The position numbers and the translations under genes are program-made. A DNA stretch of 64,000 nucleotides, from NCBI GenBank assembly GCA_029260495.1, contig JAJDDD010000009.1:248001-312000 (forward strand). Direction: 5' to 3'. The notes under the pieces were generated by a model. That model saw nothing but the letters and a program-made list of their open reading frames with translations. It ran no database searches and was not told the origin of the DNA. Origin of the DNA: Phycisphaerales bacterium. Its GTDB lineage: Bacteria; Planctomycetota; Phycisphaerae; Phycisphaerales; UBA1924. Below are positions 1-8,708 of the stretch, piece by piece (within the stretch, counting starts at the first letter, position 1; every line of letters begins with the position of its first letter).

Positions 1-743
1 CGATCCTCATTAAACCGTCGCCACACCGCGCCCTTCTCAATCAACAACACAAACTTCGCCTTGTGCTTCTGAAACTTGATCACCTCGCCTTCAACAATCG
101 ACGGGATCGCATAACCACCCGAGCCCATCCGCGAAAGATCAATCACGTCCCCCTTGTCGACGATCGTCATCGGCCCGACCATCGCCCCCTTCGGCTCAGC
201 AAACAAACCCAGCTCCTCCCGCAATGAAGCCAGCGCAACTTCCAGGTCTTCGATAATCGTGTCCGATTCATCCTGCTCGTCGAAGGTATTTTCCTTCGTT
301 CCCTCGATCGTATGTTTGCAGTGATAAAAAAGATCACGAATAGAAGTTGTCTTCTCCTGATCGAGAAGCTCAGAGCATCCCGAAGCGATCAGCATTGTCT
401 GCATGAACTTCTTCGCTTGGCTCAAATTGAAAAACGACCGCCGCTGCGTATTGTCCCCCATCTCAATGATCCGGCTCTTTTCATTAAATGCCACATTCGA
501 GAGCGCCCGGGTTGGAATATCAACGAACGGGTCATCAACCTGCGCCGCCATCTCCGCAACTTCATGCGCAAGGGTGACAATCCGCTCCCGCGCAGCAAGC
601 TTCATCGCCGGTCGCCGCTTGCCGCCAGCATTCTTCTGACTCGATGTCTTCTTTTTCGTTCCCGTTTTCTTGGTCTGCGCAGTGATCGCCTTCTTCCGCA
701 CGACCTTCTTGACAACCTTTCGAACGACTTTCTTCTTCGCCAT
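1..743 (-). CDS. top6A: DNA topoisomerase VI subunit A (Spo11-like), C-terminus beyond the left edge
   Basis: Type IIB topoisomerase strand-cleaving subunit; with subunit B it makes and reseals transient double-strand breaks. 247 codons are visible from the ATG at 743, and the C-terminal Toprim part lies outside the window. The winged-helix/5Y-CAP region carries the expected active-site context around SIRDLFYHCKHT, with Tyr140 as the probable catalytic tyrosine. The first ~45 residues are an unusual Lys/Arg-rich tail (MAKKKVVRKVVKK and so on) not found in the short archaeal proteins as I know them. It lies 84 nt downstream of top6B on the same strand, so the two are probably one operon. Family assignment is confident from the tyrosine motif and the neighbour; the function of the tail is unknown. 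Confidence 0.9.
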   Translation of the reverse strand, partial: MAKKKVVRKVVKKVVRKKAITAQTKKTGTKKKTSSQKNAGGKRRPAMKLAARERIVTLAHEVAEMAAQVDDPFVDIPTRALSNVAFNEKSRIIEMGDNTQRRSFFNLSQAKKFMQTMLIASGCSELLDQEKTTSIRDLFYHCKHTIEGTKENTFDEQDESDTIIEDLEVALASLREELGLFAEPKGAMVGPMTIVDKGDVIDLSRMGSGGYAIPSIVEGEVIKFQKHKAKFVLLIEKGAVWRRFNED

Positions 744-827
744 TTCAACTCACAAACATTGTTATTTCGCTCTTTCTCTCTACCCCACAGTGTCGCCAGC
801 CGCCCCAACCCAGTTACCCAAACCCAG

Positions 828-2792
828 TCATTCAAATAATGACCCGTCATCGCTCGCGCTACTCTGCTTGCTCCTCTTCGACTTCTTTTTTCGCATCTTC
901 TGATCGGTGTTCAGTTCATCATCGCGAGGTTCCAATTGGAACTCCCCGCCTTCACAGTCGCTATCCAGAATCACCGTATGCTCATCTCGCGCAAGCGCTC
1001 CCAGCGCATCCATGTCCCCATTCTCCGCCGCCATCTCGTCAGCAAGCTCCGTCCGATGCCGCGCCACAACTTTCAAATCATCACGCACCCGCGCCGCGTC
1101 CAGCGTCGGATCAATCACATGCAGCGCCCGCGCCACCTCCCCGATATATCGCGTGAAAATATCCCGCTTTTGCGATTCGCGCTTGATCCTTGCCCGCTTG
1201 CGCACATACGAAGCAAGCTTCCGCCCGCACTCCTTCAACGCAAGCCGAATCTCTTTCCCGATCTCATCGTAATCCGCGATCGCTTCCTTCGATTCACTCG
1301 TAAATGGCGCCCACACGCTCGCCATATGAATCATGATGACCATCGGCGCCTCCGGCCCCGCGGACTTCCCCTGTGAAACCCCGTAGTTTCGCCACTTCGT
1401 TTCAACCACCGCCTTATAAAGTGCGCACGCAGACTGCTGATACAGCAGCGGCACACGGTTCGCAAAACGAATCACCCGCGCCGCAGAATCGTTCGGCAGC
1501 TCACCACCGAATGCCAGCCCAACCTCTATCTGAAATGGATTCCCCCGATACACCGCCGGCGGACGCATCGAAGCAGTGAAAAACTCCGCTCGAACGCCCT
1601 TCAAAAGCCCCGCCAAAATCTGCTTCGGCCCGATCGGCGCCAGACAATCCAAGGGCGGCGCCATGATCTTCGCTCTTTGAATCGACTGGTACAGCCGCTC
1701 CGCCTCATCATGCCCAACCGTCTTGAGCCACGTCTGCGTCGTCAGCCCCGCTCCTTCAACAATTGCCTTCGCCACGCCCGGCCCCACCCGACAAAACTCA
1801 TTTCGCAAAAATCCCCCAAGCTTGGCGTGCTCAGATCGCTTCATCATCTGCATTAACGAACCAAGCTCAACCCCCTTCGGGTGCGGCTTAATTTCAACCG
1901 GCTCCGGCGGTAACTCGTCAACCGTCCGCGGAAACACCAGCACCTCGCCAACCTTCGTCGTCCGCGACTCTTGCTGCGCCCGCGCCACCGCCGCCTGCCG
2001 ATCCTCTGCTGGAAGCAGCGTCACTTCCCCGTTCTCATCCTCATCATTCCTCTTCGCCGGCGCTCGGAACGTGATCCGCGCGTGCGGATTCGCTATCGCT
2101 GTCTGCTCCAGATATTCATCAACACTCGTCCGCCCGCGCGTGTACCGCCCCTCCATCTCGATCGAAACGCGCGTCCCCGTGTGCTCCGGAAAGTCATCCG
2201 TTTCGACATCCACAGTCACTTCCGGCTTGTTCTTCCGCGTATCCATCGCCAGCTCAACGTGGTGAGCCGGTTTGTTCTTCCGTGATCGCGATGTAATCAC
2301 CATCGGCTTGCCCGTCGTCATCAGCCCGTACATGCCCGCCGCCGAAATCCCGATCCCTTGCTGCCCACGCGACATTTTCATTTGATGAAACTTCGACCCG
2401 TACAGCAGCTTGCCAAAAATATTGTCAATTTGCTTGCGCACAATCCCCGGACCGTTGTCCTGAATCGTCACCCGATATCGAGTTTCATTGACTTCGCTGA
2501 GCTGCTCAATCTCAACGTGAATCTCCGGCAGAATCCCCGCCTCTTCGCAGGCGTCCAGCGCGTTGTCAACAGCCTCCTTGACCGTCGTCAGCACTGCCTT
2601 GCGCGGATTGTCAAACCCCAGCAAATGTCGATTCTTTGCGAAAAACTCTGAGACTGAAATCTCGCGCTGCTTCTCAGCGAGCGTCTCCGCCGTGGGCGAT
2701 GGCGCCGCGCTCTTCTTCCGCGGCTTAGCCGCCGACGCTCCGCGCGCAGATTTGGCTGGCCTCTTCTTCGTCATCCGTGACAGCGTAGGCAT
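828..2792 (-). CDS. top6B: DNA topoisomerase VI subunit B (GHKL ATPase)
   Basis: ATPase subunit that dimerises on ATP binding and drives strand passage. 654 aa. The GHKL fold is seen in order: N-box VKEAVDNALDACEEAG (about 71-86), DNGPGI (about 112-117), and the glycine-rich lid RGQQGIGIS (about 143-151). A helix-two-turn-helix-like segment (FCRVGPGVAKAIVEGAG) and the transducer domain follow. Both ends are basic: N-terminal Lys/Arg/Ala-rich about 40 residues, C-terminal KMRKKKSKRSK. The start at 2792 is chosen for the longest frame; Met7 (2774) is also possible. Topoisomerase VI is mainly archaeal and plant but occurs in scattered bacteria, planctomycetes among them. It precedes top6A in the same direction. 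Confidence 0.93.
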   Translation of the reverse strand: MPTLSRMTKKRPAKSARGASAAKPRKKSAAPSPTAETLAEKQREISVSEFFAKNRHLLGFDNPRKAVLTTVKEAVDNALDACEEAGILPEIHVEIEQLSEVNETRYRVTIQDNGPGIVRKQIDNIFGKLLYGSKFHQMKMSRGQQGIGISAAGMYGLMTTGKPMVITSRSRKNKPAHHVELAMDTRKNKPEVTVDVETDDFPEHTGTRVSIEMEGRYTRGRTSVDEYLEQTAIANPHARITFRAPAKRNDEDENGEVTLLPAEDRQAAVARAQQESRTTKVGEVLVFPRTVDELPPEPVEIKPHPKGVELGSLMQMMKRSEHAKLGGFLRNEFCRVGPGVAKAIVEGAGLTTQTWLKTVGHDEAERLYQSIQRAKIMAPPLDCLAPIGPKQILAGLLKGVRAEFFTASMRPPAVYRGNPFQIEVGLAFGGELPNDSAARVIRFANRVPLLYQQSACALYKAVVETKWRNYGVSQGKSAGPEAPMVIMIHMASVWAPFTSESKEAIADYDEIGKEIRLALKECGRKLASYVRKRARIKRESQKRDIFTRYIGEVARALHVIDPTLDAARVRDDLKVVARHRTELADEMAAENGDMDALGALARDEHTVILDSDCEGGEFQLEPRDDELNTDQKMRKKKSKRSKQSSASDDGSLFE

Positions 2793-2826
2793 TCTGCCGA
2801 GAGTATCCGATCACGGACCCCCGCGC

Positions 2827-2860
2827 AATAAAAAAAGCTGCGCTTCAGAAAGCGCAGCTT
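2827..2860 (-). terminator. Rho-independent terminator after the four-dockerin protein
   Basis: A perfect 11-bp stem, AAGCTGCGCTT (2835-2845) with AAGCGCAGCTT (2850-2860), encloses a CAGA loop (TCTG in the transcript). Read on the minus strand it is followed by a T-rich run (2827-2836). It sits between the stop of the minus-strand gene at 2893 and the start of top6B, so it should separate the two transcripts. Confidence 0.9.
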
Positions 2861-2892
2861 GCTCAAAGGTTCGAAGCCCTACTCAGCCTTTT

Positions 2893-3915
2893 CTACCGCA
2901 GCCGCCCCAGCAGCTGCGCTAAATCAGCCGAGCCAATCACCCCATCCCCATCAAAATCATATCCGCTGTCAAAACGCTCCTGCCCCGACCTCGCCCCCCA
3001 GATTGAGAGCAGCGTCTTCAGGTCGCCCGCGTCAAAAGAAGGCCTCGGCCCGCTCGCCGTCTCACTGCCCTGCGGATTCACTCGCCCAAGCAGCTGCGCC
3101 AGGTCCGCCGATCCGATCTTTCCATCCCCATCAAGATCAAGACCCGCATCGAATCGCTCCTCACCTTCTTGTGCCCCAAATGCCTTGTAAATGTCAGCGA
3201 CCGTCGGCGCCTTCGCAGGCTCGGTCGCCACCGCCTGCTCCTGCGCCGCAAATGATCCCAGATGCTGCGCCAAATCCGCTGACCCGATCTTTCCATCCCC
3301 GTCAAGATCAAGGGCGGCGTCAAACCCTTCCTCCCCAGCCGATGTGCCCCAGGCTGCGCGGATCGCTTCAAGCGTCGGCGCCGTCGGCTCAGCCGTTCCA
3401 TCAGCCTCGCCAGTCCCATCGCTCGTCGGTGCCGCTGAGGCCGCAGTCGCCGCTTGCGCCGCAATGCTGCCAAGCACAAACGCAAGGTCCGCAGCCCCGA
3501 TCCGCCCGTCCCCATCCAGGTCATACGCTGGATCAAACCCTTCTTCACCTGCTCGCGTTCCCCAGACCCCGCGCAGCGTCTCCACATCTTTTCCGGTAAA
3601 CACCCGATCGCCACCGCTCGCTGGCTGCGCAACATCCGCATCGGTCGGCGGTTTCTGCGCCCCGGGCAGCGAAACCTGCGCCTCAATCGCCTCCACCGGG
3701 CCGCGCAGCTGCACACGCGCCGACACCGCGTTTGACTCCGCCGTCCCCTTCCCCGCGGCGCCAAGGCGTTCAAACACATCTATTGAATCCCCGGCCCGCG
3801 CCGTTCCTCGCTCGCTCGCATTCGCATTCTGCGGCTTGGAGGCAGCGCCAATGTCGTTTATGACGTTTGGCGCGATGGTGCGGGTTGTATGGTCTGTAGC
3901 GGTAAGTGCAGACAT
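2893..3915 (-). CDS. Protein with four tandem dockerin-like (EF-hand) repeats
   Basis: 340 aa; the start at 3915 (MSALTATDH) is preferred because CAGGAG lies upstream, although the frame stays open to 3990. After about 120 low-complexity Ala/Thr/Glu-rich residues there are four repeats of about 37 residues plus linkers. Each has an x-WG/FG-x-x-x-GEE-x-FD entry, a Ca-binding loop (D-LDGDG-x-IG or D-FDGDG-VIG) and ADLA-x-x-LG. In Phycisphaerae such motifs usually occur as one C-terminal pair; four spaced copies are unusual. No cohesin partner and no clear signal peptide are visible. Function unknown. It is divergent from the secretion operon at 4.2 kb and ends at a strong terminator. Confidence 0.75.
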   Translation of the reverse strand: MSALTATDHTTRTIAPNVINDIGAASKPQNANASERGTARAGDSIDVFERLGAAGKGTAESNAVSARVQLRGPVEAIEAQVSLPGAQKPPTDADVAQPASGGDRVFTGKDVETLRGVWGTRAGEEGFDPAYDLDGDGRIGAADLAFVLGSIAAQAATAASAAPTSDGTGEADGTAEPTAPTLEAIRAAWGTSAGEEGFDAALDLDGDGKIGSADLAQHLGSFAAQEQAVATEPAKAPTVADIYKAFGAQEGEERFDAGLDLDGDGKIGSADLAQLLGRVNPQGSETASGPRPSFDAGDLKTLLSIWGARSGQERFDSGYDFDGDGVIGSADLAQLLGRLR

Positions 3916-4195
3916 GAGCTTGAACTCCTGACAGAGTGACGGGCGCGGTCGTGTCCGAAAAACACGCCGATCGCACACACATCGCTGCAACTTCCTTGCC
4001 GGTTATCGCGGACGTTGCCGCAACCATGGTTATGCGGACCCACAAGGGCTTCGCACCTGGGTGTCGCATTTCCCCTTGACGGGTCAACACGCGCCGCCAC
4101 CCGGCCGATTATCGCTTCTGCAAGACATTATCAAGCCCGCGCTTCTGTTTGGTTGCATTGCGCTGCCATAAGCGTGTGGCGAATGTTGGAGACCC

Positions 4196-4627
4196 ATGAT
4201 GGCCGGCGACAAACAAGGCTTGAGAGTCCGTTTCGCCAAGCGCCATGATGTCGCGCTCGAGTCCGAGCTCTGGATCGACTCGCATCATGTTGATCAGGTC
4301 CACTTCAGCCCAGCCGCCGGCGATCGCGCCCGCGCTGTCCTCGTTGATGTCAGCCACGGAGGCGTCGGAATTGTCTCCACCATGTTCGTTCCGCGCGGCT
4401 CGCTCCTGCACTTCCGCGCTCTTGATCCAATCGACGACAACAAGCCACCGCTCCTCGAAGCTCGATTCCGCGTCCGTCGTTCACGCATGACCGACCGCCG
4501 CCCGGGTTATCTGCTCGGCGGAACCTTCGAGGACGATCGCGCCGACTTTGATGAACGCCTTATGCGATTCCTCACACTCTTGGAAAACGTCGCCGACGTC
4601 ATCGACGGGGAGGGCCGTTGTGCTTGA
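4196..4627 (+). CDS. PilZ-domain-like protein at the head of the secretion/pilus operon
   Basis: 143 aa. An N-terminal KRHDV stretch, then VLVDVSHGGVGIVS (about 48-61), which matches the second PilZ signature (D-x-S-x-x-G-x-x), and a C-terminal GGTFEDDRADFDERLMRFL, typical of PilZ ends. The family often binds cyclic di-GMP; the full RxxxR plus DxSxxG pair is only partly conserved here, so ligand binding is uncertain. Its stop overlaps the proposed GTG start of gspE by 8 nt, implying translational coupling. The inferred role is second-messenger control of the machine encoded downstream. Confidence 0.7.
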   Translation: MMAGDKQGLRVRFAKRHDVALESELWIDSHHVDQVHFSPAAGDRARAVLVDVSHGGVGIVSTMFVPRGSLLHFRALDPIDDNKPPLLEARFRVRRSRMTDRRPGYLLGGTFEDDRADFDERLMRFLTLLENVADVIDGEGRCA

Positions 4628-6326
4628 CACCAGCGACTTCCTGATCCGCGATCTCCTCCAGCAGGGCGCCATCGACGAAGCCAGCGTCGAGCAGGCCCGC
4701 GCCCGCGCCGCCGAAACCAACACCACAGTCATCGAAGCCCTCGTCGAGGTCGGCTGCGTCACATCGCGCCAAGTTGCGATCGCGCGAGCCACCATCAGCG
4801 AATGCCCATTTGTCGATCTCAATCTCTACGAAGTCAACATCCGCAACGCTGAGCTCCTCTCACGAGGCGTCGCAGACAAAATCGGATGTTTTCCCCTCTT
4901 CGTCGTCGAAGGCGTCGCCACCGTCGGCATGGTCGATCCCATGAACCTGCGCGCCGTCGATCAGGTGCGACAGCTCATCAAGATGGAGATCGACCCTGTT
5001 CTCTGTGATTCCCAGGATCTTCGCTCGCTTATCACACGCGCTTACAGCCTCGCCTCCGCCGGCCACGCCCCCGACGCAGTCGTCGAACAAACCGACGACC
5101 TGACCACCGGCGAAGAGCCGATCGTCGCAGCCGTCAACCACATCATCGCCAGCGCCATCGACGAAGGCGCCAGCGACATCCACATCAACCCCGACGACCG
5201 CGACCTCCACCTCCGCTTTCGCATTGACGGCGTTCTCCAGGTTCGTCAGGGCCCTGCCCTCACCTCGCATCCCGCCATTGTTCAGCGAATCAAAGTGATG
5301 GCCCACATGGACCTCACCCAGTCCCGCCGCCCACAAGACGGCAAGATTCGCTTCGTCCATCACTCACAGGCCTACGACCTACGCATCAGCACACTCCCAA
5401 CCATCAACGGCGAAAATGTCGTTCTCCGCGTCCTCGCGCGCGGCAGCAAGATCCAGCCCTTCGAGCAACTCGGATTCAATGATGTCCACTGCGCCGGTTT
5501 CCGACGCCAGATCGCCCGGCCGCACGGCATGATCCTCGTCACCGGCCCGACAGGGTCCGGCAAGACCACAACACTCTACGCCGCCCTCTCTGAACTCAAC
5601 TCCCCCGATCGCAACATCATGACGATCGAGGATCCTGTTGAGATCCGCCTGCCTCTTGTGCGCCAGACACAGGTCCACGTCGAGGCCGGCCTCACATTCG
5701 CCGGCGCGCTCCGTTCCATGCTGCGACAAGACCCCGATGTCGTCCTCGTCGGTGAAATCCGCGACAAGGAAACGGCGCAAATCGCTGTCCAGGCATCCCT
5801 CACAGGCCACCTCGTCCTCTCGACCATGCACACAAATGATGCGGTCGGCGCCATTGCGCGTCTCAAGGACTTTGAAGTTCCACTCTTCGCGATCAACTCG
5901 TCGCTGCTCTGCGTCATCGCTCAAAGGCTGGTGCGCAAGGTCTGCAGCGAATGCTGTGAGCCCCACGAACTCACCGAACATGAAGCCAGCCTCTACGGTC
6001 TGACATTGGCAGAAACCAAGAGCTTTGTCCGAGCTGTCGGTTGCCCCTCTTGTCTTGACACCGGCTACCGCGGTCGGATCGGCGTCTACGAACTCATCGA
6101 AATCACACCCACACTTCAGGCCGTCATCGAAGCGGGGGGCTCACCCCTTGACCTGCGCAACGCCGCTTGCGCAGACGGCCTCACACTCATGTGGGGCGAT
6201 GGCCTCGAAAAAGCACAACGCGGCCTCACGACCCTTGATGAAATCACAAAGGTTCGCGCTCTCTTCCTCGACGATGATTCCTCTTCAGTCGCCGGTGATG
6301 CGGAAGAACTGAGGCTCAGCGCATGA
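4620..6326 (+). CDS. gspE: GspE/PilB-type secretion or pilus assembly ATPase
   Basis: Cytoplasmic hexameric ATPase that powers pseudopilin/pilin assembly. The start is the GTG at 4620, 568 aa, chosen because GGGGAGG lies 6-7 nt upstream; the open frame extends further into the PilZ gene but without support. The order is the N-terminal GspE/MshEN domain, Walker A GPTGSGKT (309-316), Asp and His boxes, Walker B VVLVGEIRD (about 371-379), STMHTNDA, and a zinc-binding pair CSECC (about 441) and CPSC (about 475). The length is normal for the family. It overlaps gspF by 4 nt (ATGA). Confidence 0.95.
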   Translation: MLDTSDFLIRDLLQQGAIDEASVEQARARAAETNTTVIEALVEVGCVTSRQVAIARATISECPFVDLNLYEVNIRNAELLSRGVADKIGCFPLFVVEGVATVGMVDPMNLRAVDQVRQLIKMEIDPVLCDSQDLRSLITRAYSLASAGHAPDAVVEQTDDLTTGEEPIVAAVNHIIASAIDEGASDIHINPDDRDLHLRFRIDGVLQVRQGPALTSHPAIVQRIKVMAHMDLTQSRRPQDGKIRFVHHSQAYDLRISTLPTINGENVVLRVLARGSKIQPFEQLGFNDVHCAGFRRQIARPHGMILVTGPTGSGKTTTLYAALSELNSPDRNIMTIEDPVEIRLPLVRQTQVHVEAGLTFAGALRSMLRQDPDVVLVGEIRDKETAQIAVQASLTGHLVLSTMHTNDAVGAIARLKDFEVPLFAINSSLLCVIAQRLVRKVCSECCEPHELTEHEASLYGLTLAETKSFVRAVGCPSCLDTGYRGRIGVYELIEITPTLQAVIEAGGSPLDLRNAACADGLTLMWGDGLEKAQRGLTTLDEITKVRALFLDDDSSSVAGDAEELRLSA

Positions 6327-7534
6327 CCACCGCCACCTTCGAATACGAGGCAGTCGATCGCGCCGGCGTCCAGCGCCGCGGCATGACCACCGCGCAATCA
6401 GAGCAAGACGCCTACCGCAAGGTCGCCGCCCAGGGCCTTACTCCCGTCAAGATGCGTGCCCGCAAAGGCACGAAGGAAGAGCGCCGCCGCGGACGCACAG
6501 GCAGAGTTTCGCAGCGCGATGTCACCCAGTTCACTCACCAACTCGGCGTCCTTCTCCAAGCAGGAATTCCCCTCTCAGAAGGCCTTCGCGGCATCGCTGA
6601 GCAGGAAACCCATCCCGCTCTTTCCGCCATGGTCCTCGACATCGCACGCAACATCGAAGCCGGCTCCTCCGTCAGCGACGCCCTCGAAGCCTATCGCCGC
6701 GTCTTCGGCGATGTCTTCGTCGAAACCATCCGCGCCGCAGAACGCTCCGGCACAATGGTCAAGTCTCTCGCCTATCTCAGCGAGCACATGGAATCGACCA
6801 TCGAAGCTCGTCAACAGGTCCGCCAGGCGCTCACCTACCCAGTCGTCGTCATCATCGCAATGACTGCCGCTATCATCTTCCTGCTCACCTTCGTCGTTCC
6901 ACGATTTGCAACCATGTTCGCTGAGCGCGGCGTCGAACTTCCATTCCTCACGCGCGCGCTGCAACTAATCGGCGAATCAATCCGCGCCTTCTGGTGGATA
7001 TATCTCGCCGGCGTCGCCGCACTCTTCTTCAGTCTCGTCACCACCTGGCGCCGACCCGCCGGCCGCCTCCTTATCGATCGCTTCCTTCACAAAATCCCCT
7101 ACCTCCGAGGCATCCTCACCAACGCCGCAATCGGCCGCTTCGCCACCGTCTTTGGCATGAGCCTCGACGCCGGCCTCGGCCTCATCGAATCACTTCACAT
7201 CAGCGGCGCCGCCACCGGACGCCCAATGCTCATCAAAGACTCCAAACGCATGCAGGAGCAAGTCCGTCTCGGCGGACGCCTCTCCGAATCTCTCCAGCGC
7301 TGCAGCTATTTCCCCGGCTTTGCAAAACGAATGATCACCGCCGGCGAAGAGTCCGCTGAACTTGGAAAGATGTGCAAAATCATTTCAAGGCACTACGACC
7401 GTGAAGTCTCCCATGCCATCAAGAATCTCGCGACCGTCCTTGAGCCTGTGCTTATCGCAGCCCTCACCGGCGTCGTCCTCATTATCGCCCTCGCTGTATT
7501 CATGCCAATGTGGAGCATGATCGAACTTGTCTGA
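6323..7534 (+). CDS. gspF: GspF/PilC-type inner-membrane platform protein
   Basis: 403 aa polytopic membrane protein that links the ATPase to pseudopilin assembly. Two repeated cytoplasmic T2SF domains are visible: the first starts at VTQFTHQLGVLLQAGIPL and the second at IGRFATVFGMSLDAGLGL, separated by hydrophobic segments near residues 170-190 and 220-240, with a last one at the C-terminus (VLIAALTGVVLIIALAVF). This is the standard family architecture and length. ATGA overlap with gspE. A hairpin follows the stop codon directly. Confidence 0.95.
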   Translation: MTTATFEYEAVDRAGVQRRGMTTAQSEQDAYRKVAAQGLTPVKMRARKGTKEERRRGRTGRVSQRDVTQFTHQLGVLLQAGIPLSEGLRGIAEQETHPALSAMVLDIARNIEAGSSVSDALEAYRRVFGDVFVETIRAAERSGTMVKSLAYLSEHMESTIEARQQVRQALTYPVVVIIAMTAAIIFLLTFVVPRFATMFAERGVELPFLTRALQLIGESIRAFWWIYLAGVAALFFSLVTTWRRPAGRLLIDRFLHKIPYLRGILTNAAIGRFATVFGMSLDAGLGLIESLHISGAATGRPMLIKDSKRMQEQVRLGGRLSESLQRCSYFPGFAKRMITAGEESAELGKMCKIISRHYDREVSHAIKNLATVLEPVLIAALTGVVLIIALAVFMPMWSMIELV

Positions 7535-7558
7535 ACATGTCGTACACATGTTGTTTTT
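7534..7558 (+). terminator. Hairpin plus T-run between gspF and the major pseudopilin gene
   Basis: AACATGT (7534-7540) and ACATGTT (7546-7552) form a 7-bp stem with loop CGTAC, followed by GTTTTT. The element begins within the gspF stop codon. It could be a partial terminator or a processing/stability hairpin that sets gspG expression apart from the upstream genes. The stem is A/T-rich, so termination may be weak. Confidence 0.5.
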
Positions 7559-7627
7559 CAGTGTCTCTGTGAGAACTATGTCTCGCCTCCCACGCCGTAG
7601 GCGCGATCAAATGGAGGAATCAAACCA

Positions 7628-8137
7628 ATGAAGCACTCAACGCACATCCAGAATGCTCAGCGACGGTCCTTCGCCCGCCGCGGGTTCACACTCGTCGAAC
7701 TCCTCGCCGTCATGGTGATCCTGGCGATCCTCGCCGGCGTCGCCATCCCGCGATACTTCGACTACACCGACCGCGCCACCAGCGCCGCGCTCGAAGGCAC
7801 ACTCGCCAACGTCCGCACCGGCGTCTCCACTTTCTACGCCAACGCCTCACTCGATAACGACGGCGTCTACCCCACCATCACCGAGCTTCGCCAGGCCGAC
7901 AACGTCCTCCAGGGTGAAGTCCCTCGCAATCCCTACTCGGGCATCAGCGAAATCCAGCGCATCACCGCGCGCGCAGACGCCGACAATCGCGTCGTTCGCA
8001 ATCCAACTCAGTTCGGCTGGAACTACTACTACGACAACAACGCCGACCCGCCGATAGCCATCTTCTGGGCCAACAGTGACGAGGACACCGAAGTCATGGA
8101 CCGAGCTGGCGCTCCCCGGGCCGCCAACGAACTCTAA
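7628..8137 (+). CDS. gspG: Major pseudopilin, GspG-like
   Basis: 169 aa. Type III prepilin leader of 19 residues ending RRG, with cleavage before FTLVELLAVMVILAILAGVA and Glu5 of the mature protein present. The rest is a short pilin domain containing ...GVYPTITELRQ and a poorly charged end. A strong GGAGG sits 9-10 nt before the ATG, after a 93-nt spacer, the longest gap in the run; that fits higher expression of a major subunit. The C-terminal region lacks the clear Ca-binding motif of classical GspG, so a planctomycete-type pilin-like protein (DUF1559-unrelated) is an alternative. Confidence 0.85.
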   Translation: MKHSTHIQNAQRRSFARRGFTLVELLAVMVILAILAGVAIPRYFDYTDRATSAALEGTLANVRTGVSTFYANASLDNDGVYPTITELRQADNVLQGEVPRNPYSGISEIQRITARADADNRVVRNPTQFGWNYYYDNNADPPIAIFWANSDEDTEVMDRAGAPRAANEL

Positions 8138-8165
8138 ACACGCTCCCATACCGAGGGACGCTTCG

Positions 8166-8708
8166 ATGATCAAACTATCGCGCCTTCACACTGCGCGCAG
8201 GACCTCCGGCTTCACGCTCGTCGAACTGCTCGGAACCATCACACTGATGGCCATCCTCGCAGTCGTCGCCGCGCCCTCTGTCACTTCGCTTTCAGACCTC
8301 CGCGAGAGCGGCCTCAAGGGGGAACTCCACCGCCGCCTCGTCCTCGCGCGCTCCTTCGCCATGGCGACCGGTGATCCCGTCGGTGTTCGCATCGACGCCA
8401 ACGCCGGCGTTATTGAGTCGCTCGAGATTCCCTTCCCAGGATTCCCCCCGCAAACCATGACCGACGCCAACAGCGCCGACGATGTCGAACTCGTCATCGC
8501 CTCCCAATACCCCGGCGTCACCATCACCCGGTTCATCAACGGCGCTCTCGGAGGCGATCAAACTGTCATCTGGTTCGATCGTTTCGGCTCTCCGCAAGTC
8601 CGCGATGCTGACGGCCTCAATGCCGCCCCCTTCACTTCCGATGCGGAAGTCGAAGTCGAAGGCGCCGGCGTCATCCGCATCTACCGCCTGTCGGGGCTCA
8701 TCGAATGA
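8166..8708 (+). CDS. gspH: Minor pseudopilin, GspH-like
   Basis: 180 aa from the ATG at 8166, preceded by GAGGGA; the frame is open further upstream but overlaps gspG. The leader is MIKLSRLHTARRTSG, cleaved before FTLVELLGTITLMAILAVVA with Glu5 present. The following region (LRESGLKGELHRRLVLARSFAMATGDPVGVRI) matches the GspH/FimT pattern of a long helix then a beta domain. The stop overlaps gspI (ATGA). Confidence 0.85.
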   Translation: MIKLSRLHTARRTSGFTLVELLGTITLMAILAVVAAPSVTSLSDLRESGLKGELHRRLVLARSFAMATGDPVGVRIDANAGVIESLEIPFPGFPPQTMTDANSADDVELVIASQYPGVTITRFINGALGGDQTVIWFDRFGSPQVRDADGLNAAPFTSDAEVEVEGAGVIRIYRLSGLIE

